Part shown: piece after piece, positions 25,242-37,130 of the stretch | Layout: the number at the start of each line of letters is the position of its first letter | How positions within the stretch are numbered: the first letter of the stretch is position 1 | Assembly (NCBI GenBank): GCA_018881555.1 | Contig: JACAXG010000002.1 | Location: 20,349,183-20,413,182 of the forward strand | Direction: 5' to 3' | DNA from: Amblyornis subalaris | Lineage: Eukaryota; Chordata; Aves; Passeriformes; Ptilonorhynchidae | Length of the DNA: 64,000 nt | The notes under the pieces: generated by a model | What the model saw: the letters and a program-made list of their open reading frames with translations, nothing else | Told to the model about the DNA's origin: nothing | The model's database searches: none | Translations under genes and position numbers: made by a program

Positions 25242-27599
25242 AAGTATCTGGGGAAAAAAAAAGAAGTTCATTTCCTAACTCTGACATGAATATGATTTTA
25301 TACTTGAAAATAGCTTTAGTCTTCCTGTTTCCAAAAAAGGTAGTAAATCACAGACTCAGGGGACTACAGACATGTACTGAGTGGAGGGATGGCAGGGTGT
25401 GGGGAGGGAGGAACTGCTTTATAGGCAGAAAAGAAACATTCCATGGAGGTAGCACTGCCAGATAAATCCCCTGTTGCAGAGTCTGTCTGCACATTCCACT
25501 GCTAAAGGGCCGTGAGTTGTCGATAAGGGGTCATTTTCCTACACCTGGACAAACAAGCGATTCACAGAAAAGAGCTAATTAACTCTGCCATGTACTGAAG
25601 GATCTGAAGTACCTGACACACTTTTGTCACGATCCCTTCTCTGGGCAGGGTGCAGTGGGTGTTGACTGAGAGAGGGCTGCAGAAAAGGCTATCTCATAAA
25701 AATTACTCTTTTTTTACTGGTTTTTTTTTTCTTACTTTATATTTCATAAAATGTTTTCAAATGAGGGAGGGAGGGAGGAAGGAAAGAAATGATCTAGCTG
25801 GCTAAAAACTACCTGTGCAAAGGGTTTTTTCAGGCTTTATTTAAAATACAGGTTGGACTTGCATAAGTGTCTATTGATAATACATTTAGGAATGCTCAGG
25901 TACTAATGAAAAGACACACCTTGTATGCTGAAAGATCATCCCCGTCATCACAGAAATATTATTTATGTGGTCTTCTTAAATGGAAGAAAAATAGAAACTC
26001 CAAACATTTGTAATGCACAGGGAAACTCCAGAGTTCACGTTCTGGTCATATAGTAAATAAAGCATTCCTCCACCCTTGCTGCTCAGAATGAAATAACAAG
26101 GAGGTTAATTTTACTATTTTTTTAATTAGTCCCTCTGCGATGGATGCAAGCACACACATCAATACTTTCCAGATTGAAGTTCATGACTGTTCATCTGTAC
26201 AACATATACTGCCCCAACAATGGCCTTATGAATTTCATCAAACAAGTGTTGGCAGCTTCCCACTTAATCACTCACTGTAACTGTGCACTCTTGTTTACTG
26301 ACATCAGGGAATGCCTTAACAGAGCAACTATTGCCTCATACCTCTTCAAAAACTAATGGGGGTGTAAAAAGCCAAACATATGATGCACGCCTGTCTCCCT
26401 GGAATGTGTTAGGGAAAGACAAGACCCTCAGTCAGTAGAAAGGATTAAATCCCTTCTCTAAAAAAGGAACGCCTTGGAGGAACTTTAGAACTCTTCACAG
26501 CTCAGGCAAATGCCATTTCAAGAGATTCTTCAGGAAATAGTCTAGAAGGTTCTCTGTGAGTATATTAAAAACTAATTCAGCCATTGGATAAAAATGTTAA
26601 TTAATGGTATGACAGCTGTTATGGTAATTGTTTTGACTTAGTAAATGAACACAAGGTCTGACGGAGGCGGATACCTGCTACTTGAGTATCATTTCTAGTC
26701 TCCCTATACCTCTTTCTTCGGACCCCTTCAGAGGCTATGAACTAAAGCAGTAGCCTGTTGTTAAAGCATTTGAAATAAGAAATCACTAAAGCACACCGGT
26801 CTGGGTACGCAAAATTTTAGTTTGAATTGTCCAAGATAAAATAATGAGCATTTTAAATAGAAATACTTGAGGTAAAACATAATGTCTGGCAAGGTAACTG
26901 GGGAGGAAGTATCTCATAACATCCATNTGGAAGTCTCCAGCCGTAACACAAACTTCCTTAGCCACTCAGTAAGTGACTAAAGTTATAAACATTTATATCA
27001 CAGTTAATTTACTTTCAACTGTAGTTTGGAAGGCTCTTGCTCTCTTAAATGATGCTGCTAAATGTCAAATTCACAATTTTGGAAAGTTATTGTCAACATT
27101 TTGCTATAAGTGGATATTAATTAATACTAAATTGCAATGGCTTCCATAAAACTTCAATGGATGCCAAAAGAAAAAAAAACCTCATCNTCTATGCTACTAC
27201 AATAAATAACAAAAGAAAAAGGAATGGTTTTCCACTTACAAAATAAAATGCTGCCAAGAGCTACATTCAGCTAGTAGCCATTTGTTTCAAGAGGATACTG
27301 GCTCCTGTCATATGATGAGGGAATATGACATTTGGTAATCTTATTGGCACATGTCAGGTTAGCATGGCCAAGAAACACAGAACTGTCTCCTAGCAATAGC
27401 CCTTTTCACCATAGCTGTGGTGCCTAAGAAAATTAAACCTCTAAAGAGAACAATCATAGTGAAAAATCTGACAGTTTTATGAGGGAAGAATGTGGTGANG
27501 AGTGATAGAGATGTCTGTAATGCTTCCAGAATTTCCTGGAAGCACATTTAATTGATCAGAAGCTGGAGTCAATAAGCTCGCTGATGATCTGAAAATGCT
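25242..27599. other. Anonymous AT-rich non-coding DNA
   Basis: No gene or interspersed repeat recognised apart from the GGGA-rich run listed separately. Confidence 0.55.
25763..25790. repeat. (GGGA/GGAA)n purine repeat
   Basis: GAGGGAGGGAGGGAGGAAGG followed by further purines. Confidence 0.85.
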
Positions 27600-30300
27600 A
27601 AACAAAGTCACTGAAACAGAATGAAAGTACCACAATAAACCCTGTGTATTTATTGATTCAAGAACCAGGACTAACATCTGACTACCAAAAGCCAACTGTG
27701 ACTTCAGCCACCCTTTCATAAAACCAAATAAGAAAGTGCAAGAAAGCAAGAATTGCAACATGAAAGAACCACACAAAAGAGGCATGAGTCAATTATAACA
27801 CAGGATATCAAAGATAGCCAAAATAAAGGCTGGTAGCAGATTAACAAGCTTGAAACTTTAAAAGATTGTGTTAAAACCAGAGAGACAACTATCAGAGATA
27901 AGATAAGGAGAGCTGACGAAGACACTATAAATATCATTCGCAATGTGATGCGATCAATAGTGTAGGAAAATGACCCAGAGTGAACATGCATCAAAGACCA
28001 GATGCCTTCAGAATTTGTTTTCTGTTGAGAGAGTTGATTAAACAAAAAAACCAAACCAAACCAAACTAAACTAAACCAAAATATAAAAACAAAGATCCAA
28101 AAGTCTAAAAAAAAAAAAAGACAATATTCATATGTCATGATAGAGGAAATAAAAGGTATAATAATTTAAAATGCTTTTTGAAAGACAACTGTGTGGGGGA
28201 AAAAGGTATCAGATCGACAGGAACAAAAAGGTAAAAATAAAGCTTTTTGTTTCTTAGATTATAATTATGGAGTGATATAATGAGTTAGGGANGAAAACAA
28301 ACAAATGAAAGCACAGTCAATCTTCAGAGAGAGGTTTTATCTGTGGAAGACTTAGATAATGACAGTAGATGGACTACAGTCAAAACGGTCAAGAACAACA
28401 TATAAAGAACATTTAAAGAATATTTATTCAAGGAAAGGAAGAAATCACCTAAGACAAAGACTTGACAAACTAAATCACAGGAGGAAAAAGAGATCTGGAA
28501 AAGCTCCAAGGAGAAGAGGATTGTCAAATATCAAATGCTTGTAACCCACAAAAACTGATCTTTGACAGTCTGCTGTAGACTTAACAAAGTTCTCTAATGC
28601 TGTATTAAGAAGTATCAAAAAATACAGATTTTTGAAAATATATATAAAATCAAATGCACAGGTTTATATGGAATTTGAAGACCAATGAAATGGTCATCAT
28701 AGATATCAACACATTATGACTGAACTATCAAGAAATCTTAGATAATACATAATAAGATTTTTGAAGCAAGAGATTAAGGTACAGGAAAGAGCAGGAATGC
28801 TTGCTATATTTTGATAGGGAGAGTGCCTAACTTAAAGAAACTATGAAATTTGCAATTTCATCAGCATATTTGATTCATCCCGATAATTCCCCACTATTAC
28901 AGAGGCAGACCTATGCATTTGCCACCATTTTCTACCTCCTCCTTCTCCCTGGATCCTGTATTCAGCTGGTAATTCAGCTAGTCAATTCAAATCATTAAAG
29001 TGAAAGAAAACTAAGTTGGAAAAATATGGGGGTTTAGCTTATTTAATCAGTTGAATCCATTAATCAAGTAACAAACTAGAAACAGATGGCACAGACTGTC
29101 CAGAGAAGGTAAAGAAAAGTTCTGGGGTTTGTTGTCAGGAGGCCTATTCTGAGAAAGACCAAGGTATAGGAAATTTGAGACAATAAAAGTATATTCTTCT
29201 ATGTAGACTTGAGAACTGGTCACAGAGTAAAAGAGAAATACACAAAATAAGTTGGAATAAAATTAATACATTTAAAAGAAAAGTATTATGGGAAGACAAA
29301 GAACTTAAATAGCATGTGAGATAACCTAAAAAGAATTTACATGAAATCTATGAGAAATCAAATATAAGGCACAGCTGAAAGTTTCTGTGTCTTTAGGGTG
29401 GGGGTCTAAGTTAGAATGACAGGCTCCAACCAAGAATCTCTAGAAGACTTATACCCGCAGTTTAGTCCTCTTGACTGATTCAAGAGACAATGAAGAAATC
29501 ATGGGGAGCATAACTCAATTATTCGAACCAGGAACCACAAGATTGAAGAAATATCCTCTTGGACCGAAAAGATAACAGCAAATTTTGAGAGATACTTCCC
29601 ATCTAGGGTGCACAGTACTAGGAAAGGGGAGAAACAAGATCAGAAAGGAAAAGCACATCTTTGCTAAAAGCAAAAAGCAGGAAGCTGTTACTGTTGACCA
29701 TTACATTTAAAATCCTATCAACTGGACTAAGCAGTGTGAACAAAATGGTTAACAAAGAGCTTAATTAGAGACAAAAATTTTGTGGGAGCAGCAGTGTAAA
29801 AGGGAATATCACCAACTGAAATTAACCAGATTTTTTTTCAAAATCAGTGAATGTTTTCGGTGAAATGAGACTAGAAATGAAAGTGCTTGCAAACAGTCAA
29901 GGGACTGAGATATATTGACACAAAGTGGGTGCAAGGTCAGAAAGACTGAATGCAAGGATAAATAAACTGTAGAGACAGCAACAGCAAACACAATAAATGT
30001 GGAGGCAGTCACAACACAAGGGCATCAGACAGTGGGATATCATGTCTTGTAAAGAAAGCAAATGTCTTGCAGAGTCCATATGATCTTCTGCATAAATAAC
30101 AGAGATCAAAATCACAATCTGTCCAAGAACAGAGACTGGAGAATAAAGCTCTGATTGTGAGGCAGAGACAAATCACTATCTTACTTATCTCTTGTAAATG
30201 TTCACAGGAGTCTGTAAAATTTGTTGGGTTTTGTTTTTATTTTTTCTTGGTGATTCAACAAATGAATGAAGAATGAACTTCAAAATAAACAGTGGAACCG
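27600..30300. other. A-rich, strand-asymmetric block of unknown origin
   Basis: By eye, the plus strand over about 2.7 kb is markedly richer in A and G than in T and C, unlike the flanks. No frame is open for long on the plus strand. The long minus-strand frames (for example 28138-27716) translate to T-driven hydrophobic low-complexity sequence and look artefactual. Such asymmetry is seen in sense strands of some old retroelements and in some transcribed regions. I found no pol, gag or LTR landmark, so the origin is open. Confidence 0.4.
28041..28090. repeat. (CCAAA/CTAAA)n simple repeat
   Basis: Pentanucleotide units drift from CCAAA to CTAAA and back, inside the A-rich block. Confidence 0.88.
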
Positions 30301-30892
30301 ATTACAGTGTAAATTCTGGAAGCACATACGAATATATGGTGAGACACAAATAAACAGTGACTTTCCTGGCTCAAAATCAAAACGAGTCTTAATTTACGTA
30401 GTAAGCATAAAATGAACCCGTGTGGTGAAGTCATGCAAGCACTCCTGTATAAGAATAAATACAATCAAAACACTCAGAATAATGAAACACGATTTGTCTT
30501 GCAAGTTTGTTTTGAAGAACAGTCTGCAAACATGGAAGATCAAAGGATGACCCAAACCTAGGAAAGTTCTTTAGGTCCTCAGAGGGACCCTCCTTCAGAG
30601 GATGACCCAGAGAAGCTGGTGGGGTTTGCTATCCCAAAACAAAAGAAAGAGAACATATCTTATTCCATCATTGTATGGACAACTGAGCCTTTTCAAGAGA
30701 AAATTATCCTTGACAGCTAACATTTAAGTCAGATTGTCTTATCACTACAGCTTTTTATCACATATCAACCTAAAACATTTGAATAAAGAAAACAGGCATT
30801 AATACTTTTTTCCAACAATTAAGGTAAGAATTTTCTTCTTGGAGATTTATTGACATGATATAAGGCCTCAGCGCCCTAACATAACTTTGAAG

Positions 30893-30977
30893 TTAGTCCT
30901 GCTTCATGCAGGAGATTAGTCTAGATGGTCAGAGGTCAATTATGACCTATATTGTTTTGTGATCAAATGATNTTGTG
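30893..30977 (+). mobile_element. Decayed CR1 LINE 3' tail
   Basis: AGTCCTGCTTCATGCAGGAG is followed by TTAGTCTAGATGGTCAGAGG and a degenerate TGACCTATATTGTTTTGTGA tail. This is the pattern of a CR1 3' UTR with substantial divergence. Only about 85 bp remain. Confidence 0.65.
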
Positions 30978-31784
30978 AGCAATGGGAACTTGTGAAGAAG
31001 AGATTTTAAACTCATTGATCTTGGGAAAATTGAATGAGAAAATAATGCTGTTTGGAAAGAATTTTTAAAAAGGTTGTTTCTGTGATAAATGTTTTATTTA
31101 TCTTTCCAACTTAGCCAACACAACACATTTTAATTAAAAAAAAAAACAAAAAAGTGCCTCTACGCAGAAAGACACNGTAGAGACAGTTTATGGCATCTGG
31201 GTTTTATTCGTTATCTTTTCTCTTTGGAAAGACTCTTGGCCATAGAGATGTAGACTATTTTGGTCTTATCTCTTCTGTTAGTTTTCCACTTTCAATAAGT
31301 GCATTTTGGAGTGCAGAAATCCAGGTGTTGCATCAGAAAATAAGCTGGCCAGCTATTACTTTTAGATTTGCTAATTTTTGCTTGGATTTTGAAGAATTTT
31401 ACCAAGAGGAACAATGCTATCACAGGAGGAGGGTAATTACAAGATGAGTTCATCACAGTATCTAATTCGTGATAGTTCAACGGGAGAGATAGGGGCTTAA
31501 CAGCTCTGTGCCTAAGTTTCTTGATTTGGGTGTTGAGAACAGAGCTGTAATTCATGGCTCATTCAGTAAACAGAAGCACTCACTAAAGCATTTTAATTCT
31601 GAACTGAATTTAGTCATTAGGTATCTCATTGTATGTCCTGATTTCAAAACAGAATTTCCTGCTCTGGTGAGAAAACTACATGAGGAATGAGTGTGAAGTG
31701 AGGTAATTCATGTCGCTCCCCTCACAAGTAGCAAAGATAATTCCCTGTCAAAGATGTATTTGCACATCTCTGTGGTCAGGGTAT
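30978..31784. other. Anonymous AT-rich non-coding DNA
   Basis: Nothing recognised. There is an A-run near 31135-31152 and a single N at 31176. Confidence 0.55.
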
Positions 31785-31992
31785 GTGTCAGGGTGCTCAT
31801 ACACTGGAACAGGCTCCTCCGGGGAGTAGTCACAGCTCTAAGCCTGTCAGAGTTCAAGGAGTGTCTAGACAACGCTCTTGGTCATATGGTTTAGTTGTAG
31901 GCAGTCCTGAAAGGAGCAGGAGTTGGACTCAATGATCCCTATTCAACCCTTCCAACTTGAGACGTTTTGTGATTCTTAAGATTCTATGATTT
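31785..31992 (+). mobile_element. CR1 LINE 3' fragment, sense strand
   Basis: This is a typical CR1 3' end: ACACTGGAACAGGCTCCTCC, a segment AGAGTTCAAGGAGTGTCTAG, then AGGAGTTGGACTCAATGATC, TTCCAACTTGAGACG and TTCTATGATTTG. It covers the last codons of ORF2 (the 'HWNRLL' region) and the 3' UTR. It has several indels and no coding capacity. The nearest subfamily cannot be fixed by eye. Confidence 0.92.
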
Positions 31993-32564
31993 GTATGTGT
32001 GAAAATGCCTTGGATGTTATTCTGAAGAAAATTTCTTTGATGACTTTATTTGAACATGATCAGTGTCCTCTTATTTTCAGATGAAAGAGGGCCACAGTTT
32101 TATCAGTTTGTCACATTCCATGTTTGATCTTACATCAACTAGTATGACTGACTGCTCTTTTCCAAATAGTCTTATTTTCCCTTCATTCACTTGGAACCTA
32201 ATTCAATTATAGACAACAGTAAAGCACTTGCACATTTTTAACACGCATACATATTTTCAGTGTTGATCTTCTCAGAGGAATGATTTCTGTCATTTCCTCA
32301 GATTAATTCCTTTCAATACCACAGGAATGCTGACTTTTTAGACTATAGCTTTATGTTGGTGCCTTTGATGCTATGTATACATGATATTTTTCATTCTCAG
32401 CATGATTCACAGAGATACTTCCAAGGATGTCTAACCTCAGAAATGATAGTTGCCATTCTTGTGAAATTAACCACATGCAAAGTAAAAGACTATGCTTCTT
32501 TTGGACAATTTATCACTTCAGAATAGAAATACACTTTGCCAAACCAATGCTAAAGTTAATTTAA
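31993..32564. other. Anonymous AT-rich non-coding DNA
   Basis: No gene or repeat recognised between the two CR1 fragments. Confidence 0.55.
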
Positions 32565-32646
32565 TCATAGAATGGTTTGAGTTGGAAGGGGCCTTAAAGT
32601 TCATCTAGTTCCTGTCCTGTGGGTAGGGACATCTTCCACTAGAAAA
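32565..32646 (-). mobile_element. CR1 LINE 3' fragment, minus strand
   Basis: The plus strand reads CATAGAATGGTTTGAGTTGG, then AAGGGGCCTTAAAGTTCATC, then GGGTAGGGACATCTTCCACT. This matches the reverse complement of a CR1 3' UTR. AT-rich flanks share AATTTAAT-like words (near 32557 and 32646), probably from base composition rather than a true duplication. Confidence 0.92.
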
Positions 32647-34439
32647 ATTTAATTGGATTTAATGGAGTTACTCCAGGACTGACTTCAGCTGACTCTGTAA
32701 AACTATGAAGAAAAAAAAAAAAAGCTTAGTGAAGCTGCATTGTCTGCTATGTGAAATGGAATGATAACAGAACTTAATCAAAAAAAAAAATACTGTTTTG
32801 GTTAGGTTCAGATTGTAGTGTATCCTGATCATATTTTCCCATACATAACTGTAGTACGGAAGTAAATGCATACAAAAAGCAACGGGACAACCAATCACAT
32901 ATGAAGGTCCTAAACATAATCTAATTTCCAAAACATGGATCATATAGACAGATCTCTTATTTAGAGTTTAGTGCTGCCTTATAATGAAATTATATTGGTA
33001 ATAATCAAACTAGTAAAATAAAAATCAAACCTTGATTAAAGGCAGATGTACTTTATGCCTGTCTCTAGCTGGCCTTGCTGTTTGAATGAAACAGTCATTG
33101 AAGAAGGTCATTGATGTGCAGAATAGAACTCGAGATTCCAGCTTTTCCCAGCCAAATACATCAATGGGAATAAGATTCCAGTTTTCTGCAGACAAATATA
33201 TCAATTGGAATAAAATTAGTCTTTTTCCCATTCTGCCTTCTCTCTCCTTCATTGAATGAAGCATTAAAGCATTTCTATCTTTCTGATTATAAGGAAATGC
33301 CTATGCAGGAAGGTGATATCAGCTTGTATATGTTCAAAATGTCTCAAAAGTCCAGAAGTCTCAAAATGACTGTCAGAAAGAGTACAGGAGGCAGAGACAA
33401 ACGGTAGTACCAAACTGAAGAAGATATCCTGTCTTATAATTTGAATTTATATCAATACTGCTCTGTCTCTGACCATCAAACAGAGAAGGAAATTTACCTC
33501 TGTTTCCCACTTCCTTGTTGCGTGCTCTAACTACAATATACTACTGAATTAAGGAAAGNAGTATAAATGTGAAAACATCATTTGAAGCTTGTGATCATCT
33601 CTGCCCTATCAGAGGATGGTTTCTGTGAATTTTTTCCAGATAAATCTCCAAAGCAAAGCTCAGCAGGAGACTGTTAGGATGCAAAGAGGAGACCAGTGTC
33701 ACTGATCAGGCGCCCTGGCGGAGAGGCAGTTCTCAGCAAGTGCAGCAAATCCACTCACAGAATAAAACTATAGAGTTGCCTAAACTTTGAGGCATTCTCA
33801 TTCACGATTGGATTCAACCTTAAGTACCCAATCTCATCTCCCTGTCATTGAAGAACTTCAGTGGATATTTCATATGAGAAATGAAAGGAGATGAGAATGC
33901 TTGGAAGCCTCTGATTCTTAGGGTCACAGAGCTGACTTTGTCTAGGTTGTGTCTTCGCTGCAGTGAAATTCTGTATCAACAGATGTACATTAAGCAATTT
34001 AAGTATGCTTAGTGAAACTATCAGTCACTAACCAATATGCTCTCAGGAACCTAAAGATCAATGTGAGCTACAACTCCAGCATCAGATTCTCAAGTGGACT
34101 TTTTGCTCTATCACAGTGTCCTGTGAAGTTTAGATTATGTCATTAGTAGTAATTAATTATCTTTAACCAGCTTTAAGCTCTGATGATGATATCAGCATAC
34201 CTTTGAACTGTCAGTCCACTAAACAGAGCTGTATAAAATTCTGTAATATTCAGTTAATTATTCCCGTAAACATAATTTCAGTTAATTTACATATTTCTGA
34301 AAATAGAACAAGAATGCTACTTCCATTTGAATGAATTGTCCCAAAACAGGCGGATTGTTGNCTCTTGCTTACATGACTGTTTAGTGAAAGAATCATTCTC
34401 ATAAGTGTGAAGGAGGAAAAAATNCTCAGCATTTCTCAG
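32647..34439. other. Unassigned DNA with one tandem duplication
   Basis: No gene recognised. The only structure seen is the 40-bp tandem pair at 33135-33214. A candidate splice structure was not found. Confidence 0.5.
33135..33214. repeat. 40-bp tandem duplication, two copies
   Basis: Copies 33135-33174 and 33175-33214 both start ATTCCAG and contain ACATCAATGGGAATAA or its diverged equivalent ATATCAATTGGAATAA. By my count they differ at 8 of 40 positions. The high divergence implies an old local duplication. Confidence 0.85.
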
Positions 34440-34870
34440 AAAGTATGTGAGTCAATGAAAAGACAGTGCAGGTAGGAGAGGACCTGGCAGCAAAGCAGGC
34501 AGAAGTGATTGGGAAGGGAATGGCAAAGGCAGACACAGCAACAGCATCTCTGATGTGAGACGTTCCACCTGTGCATCACCAGCAGGGACTTTGCTGCTGG
34601 CTCCTGCCTCTGACATACCTCCCTCTCTCATCTGCTGCAAGCCATCTCCATGCTATGTGCAGTCCCCGTTGCAGCCCGGGTGAGGAAAAAGGCAAAACCC
34701 AAAAGGAAGAAAAAAGGGCTCTTTTGTGACTTTCCCTTTTTCGGCTTTGTGGGAGATTGAGACTGGGCTTTGTCACAGACTAGTGGCCTGTGACAGTGGA
34801 GCGGGGAGAGGAGCGCTCTCCAGGCAACAGAGCACAAAGGGAGAGAAAGAGTAGTTGCAATCAAATGCGG
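34440..34870. other. GC- and CpG-enriched patch, possible regulatory DNA
   Basis: This is the most G+C-rich anonymous patch of the middle of the window. It has CpG-containing words CAGCCCGGGTGAGG (about 34673) and GAGCGGGGAGAGGAGCGCTC (about 34799-34818), then CCAGGCAACAG, an RFX-like half site. The reading frames across it show no domain. It could be an old exon, an enhancer or a weak CpG-type promoter; the sequence alone does not decide. Confidence 0.3.
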
Positions 34871-37085
34871 AAGAGGATGAAATATCTGCCTTGACTGTAT
34901 TGTAAAAATAACAGGGAAATATGCTTCTTAATCAGGATGACCATCTGCCTGTGATGGGTGACAACCCTATTTCAATGTTTCCTGTAAAAAAGACTTTGCA
35001 AGATTTTGAAGTTAACTTGACACCCCCCCACCCCGGATTCTACCTTACCTCTGACACTGCAAAACCTTCCAGCATATTTTGCTTAAACTGCCTCTACACA
35101 TCACCCACTGCAGAAGTTTCTTAGGTGGAAATCCTGCCACTGTTTACAGTTCACAGAAACACTGTCCAATGGTTTAGGACAGGAAGTGAAAAATGCCACT
35201 AAGTCCAATGAAACTAGAAGGGAGTTTATGTGGGAAGAAACTAATGAGTCAGACTGATATTTTGGAAGAGTTACTCATCTAAGAACTGTTAGATCAGTCC
35301 CTTAAGAAAGCAGGCTTAATACTGCTATGTTTTGACTTAATAAATGTTGATGATAGTGGGTAAGCCTGGCATCCTTTTTAAGATTAAATGTGAAAATCTA
35401 TTGAAATTAATTTGAGGTAAAAGATGGCTAAAAAACCCACATGCATTCCCCAAGAAACAGGAGTGGACCACTGCCCAAAAGGAAGACAACATGACAGCAG
35501 ATCTTTTGCTGTAACTGCTTTTATGTATGTTCAACTGTCTGTGAAATAAAGGCAAAAAGAGTATAAAAGCCAGCCCAGAAGATGGAGTGGAGCTAGGCTG
35601 TGGGAATGTCCTGAAGGCACCACCTAAATGCGGTCTTACAGGACTGTGAGAGTGTGTGCCAAGAAGCAGCATGCTGTGATGTCCTGCAGCTGGACAAGCA
35701 GAGACATGTGCTTTCAATGTAAATATATCTCCACTGGTGGGGTCTAGTTCCACCATCAATTTTACCTTTTGAGAGAAAAAACCTGAAAAAGTGCAACATG
35801 AGTTTAACTACTAGAGTCAAAACAGGACAATTACAATTCTGCTACAAATTAAAAAAAATGCCCTCAGGTATGTTCTTTCTCTCTAGTATTCAGTGTTTCT
35901 ATTACATTTACATAATAGTGTGCATATTACGTTTGATCCAAAATATGAAAACATGCAACTCTTATTGCATCATGTTAAGATGTTACATTGTGTATGTGAC
36001 ACTGTACCAGAACAGTGATTTTTAAAGAGGCTTAAGCATGATCTCATTAAATCCACAAATGAAACTCACTTGACTTCCAGTTTGGTTCTAAATCCAAAAT
36101 CACACTGAAGCTTCATAGCAAAAACATGAACAGTTACAATTAATGAATTTTATGCAAATTAAATTAAACAAAAATGTCATTTGGCCTGGAGATTCTGACC
36201 TTACTTTTATCTGCAACTTAAAGTACAATTAACAAAGGGTAAGAACTCACACAATTACATTCAAATAATATTTTTCTGAAAATCTGAGTTAACAAAATCA
36301 ACCATTCTTCACAAGACTCTCTGTCTGTGTTCAGATTTAATTTTTTTCTTCCAGATACCCAGTAGTGACACGTGACAATCTTTAGGGCATCTCTACAGCT
36401 CACAGTACTAGTAAAATGCTCTAGTAAAATGGAAGTGGTGTAAACCATCTTGACACATCTTGCATTTGAAAATCCTGCAGTGATTAGCGTATTAACATAC
36501 GCCACAACTCTGATAAGAAAGTTTTGCTTTCATACTATGCATAAACTTCAGAACAGTCAAATTATTTTACTCGGGGCAGGTATCCTAAATTCTGTGCTGT
36601 GTGGTTATTATACACTGTGTTACAATAACAAGGCATACCCATCAGGATCATGCCAGTGGAACCTAGTAAGGAATCCAAGCACAGCTGATGCTATTATTCT
36701 CTTGAGTCTATTTATATGGTAAGACATGTCTATTGAAGCAAGTCCTCATTCTGCATTCTTCCAAACCCTATTTTTGATGTCTTAGTGGTATCAAACAGTG
36801 CAGTTTCATGATAACACTATCAAAGGACACAAAATCCAAAGTCGAGTCAAGTCTCAAAGCATGCTAAAAAGCCTAGGGATATGAATCTCTGAGCTGCTTT
36901 ACAGGAAGATCAGTCTGTGTGCGTTTTGCTATCTATTTTGCGCCCTTGCACCTTCTCCTCCATTCCAGAACCACCTTTCTGTGGTTGGTACTACTGTACT
37001 ATGGTATCAGAGTTTTACACGAGTATTTAGAGACATCTTGATAATTCAAAATGACAGATCTGTTAGTATTGAAATTCAAGGAAGA
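34871..37085. other. Anonymous AT-rich non-coding DNA
   Basis: No gene recognised. A 140-codon frame at 35759-35337 (minus) shows no motif and is within what chance allows. An octamer-like ATGCAAATTAA lies near 36154. Confidence 0.55.
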
Positions 37086-37086
37086 C

Positions 37087-37128
<42 letters not shown>

Positions 37129-37130
37129 TG
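37086..37130. repeat. (AAT)n microsatellite
   Basis: About 14 tandem AAT/ATA units ending in ATAAATAATG. It is nearly pure and so likely length-polymorphic. Confidence 0.97.

Noticed and set aside
27716..28138. 140-codon minus-strand ORF
   Set aside because: The translation is Phe/Leu/Ser/Cys-rich and comes from an A-rich plus strand and simple repeats. No domain is visible.
35337..35759. 140-codon minus-strand ORF
   Set aside because: No recognisable motif or conserved composition. Several ORFs of this length are expected by chance in both strands of 64 kb of AT-rich DNA.
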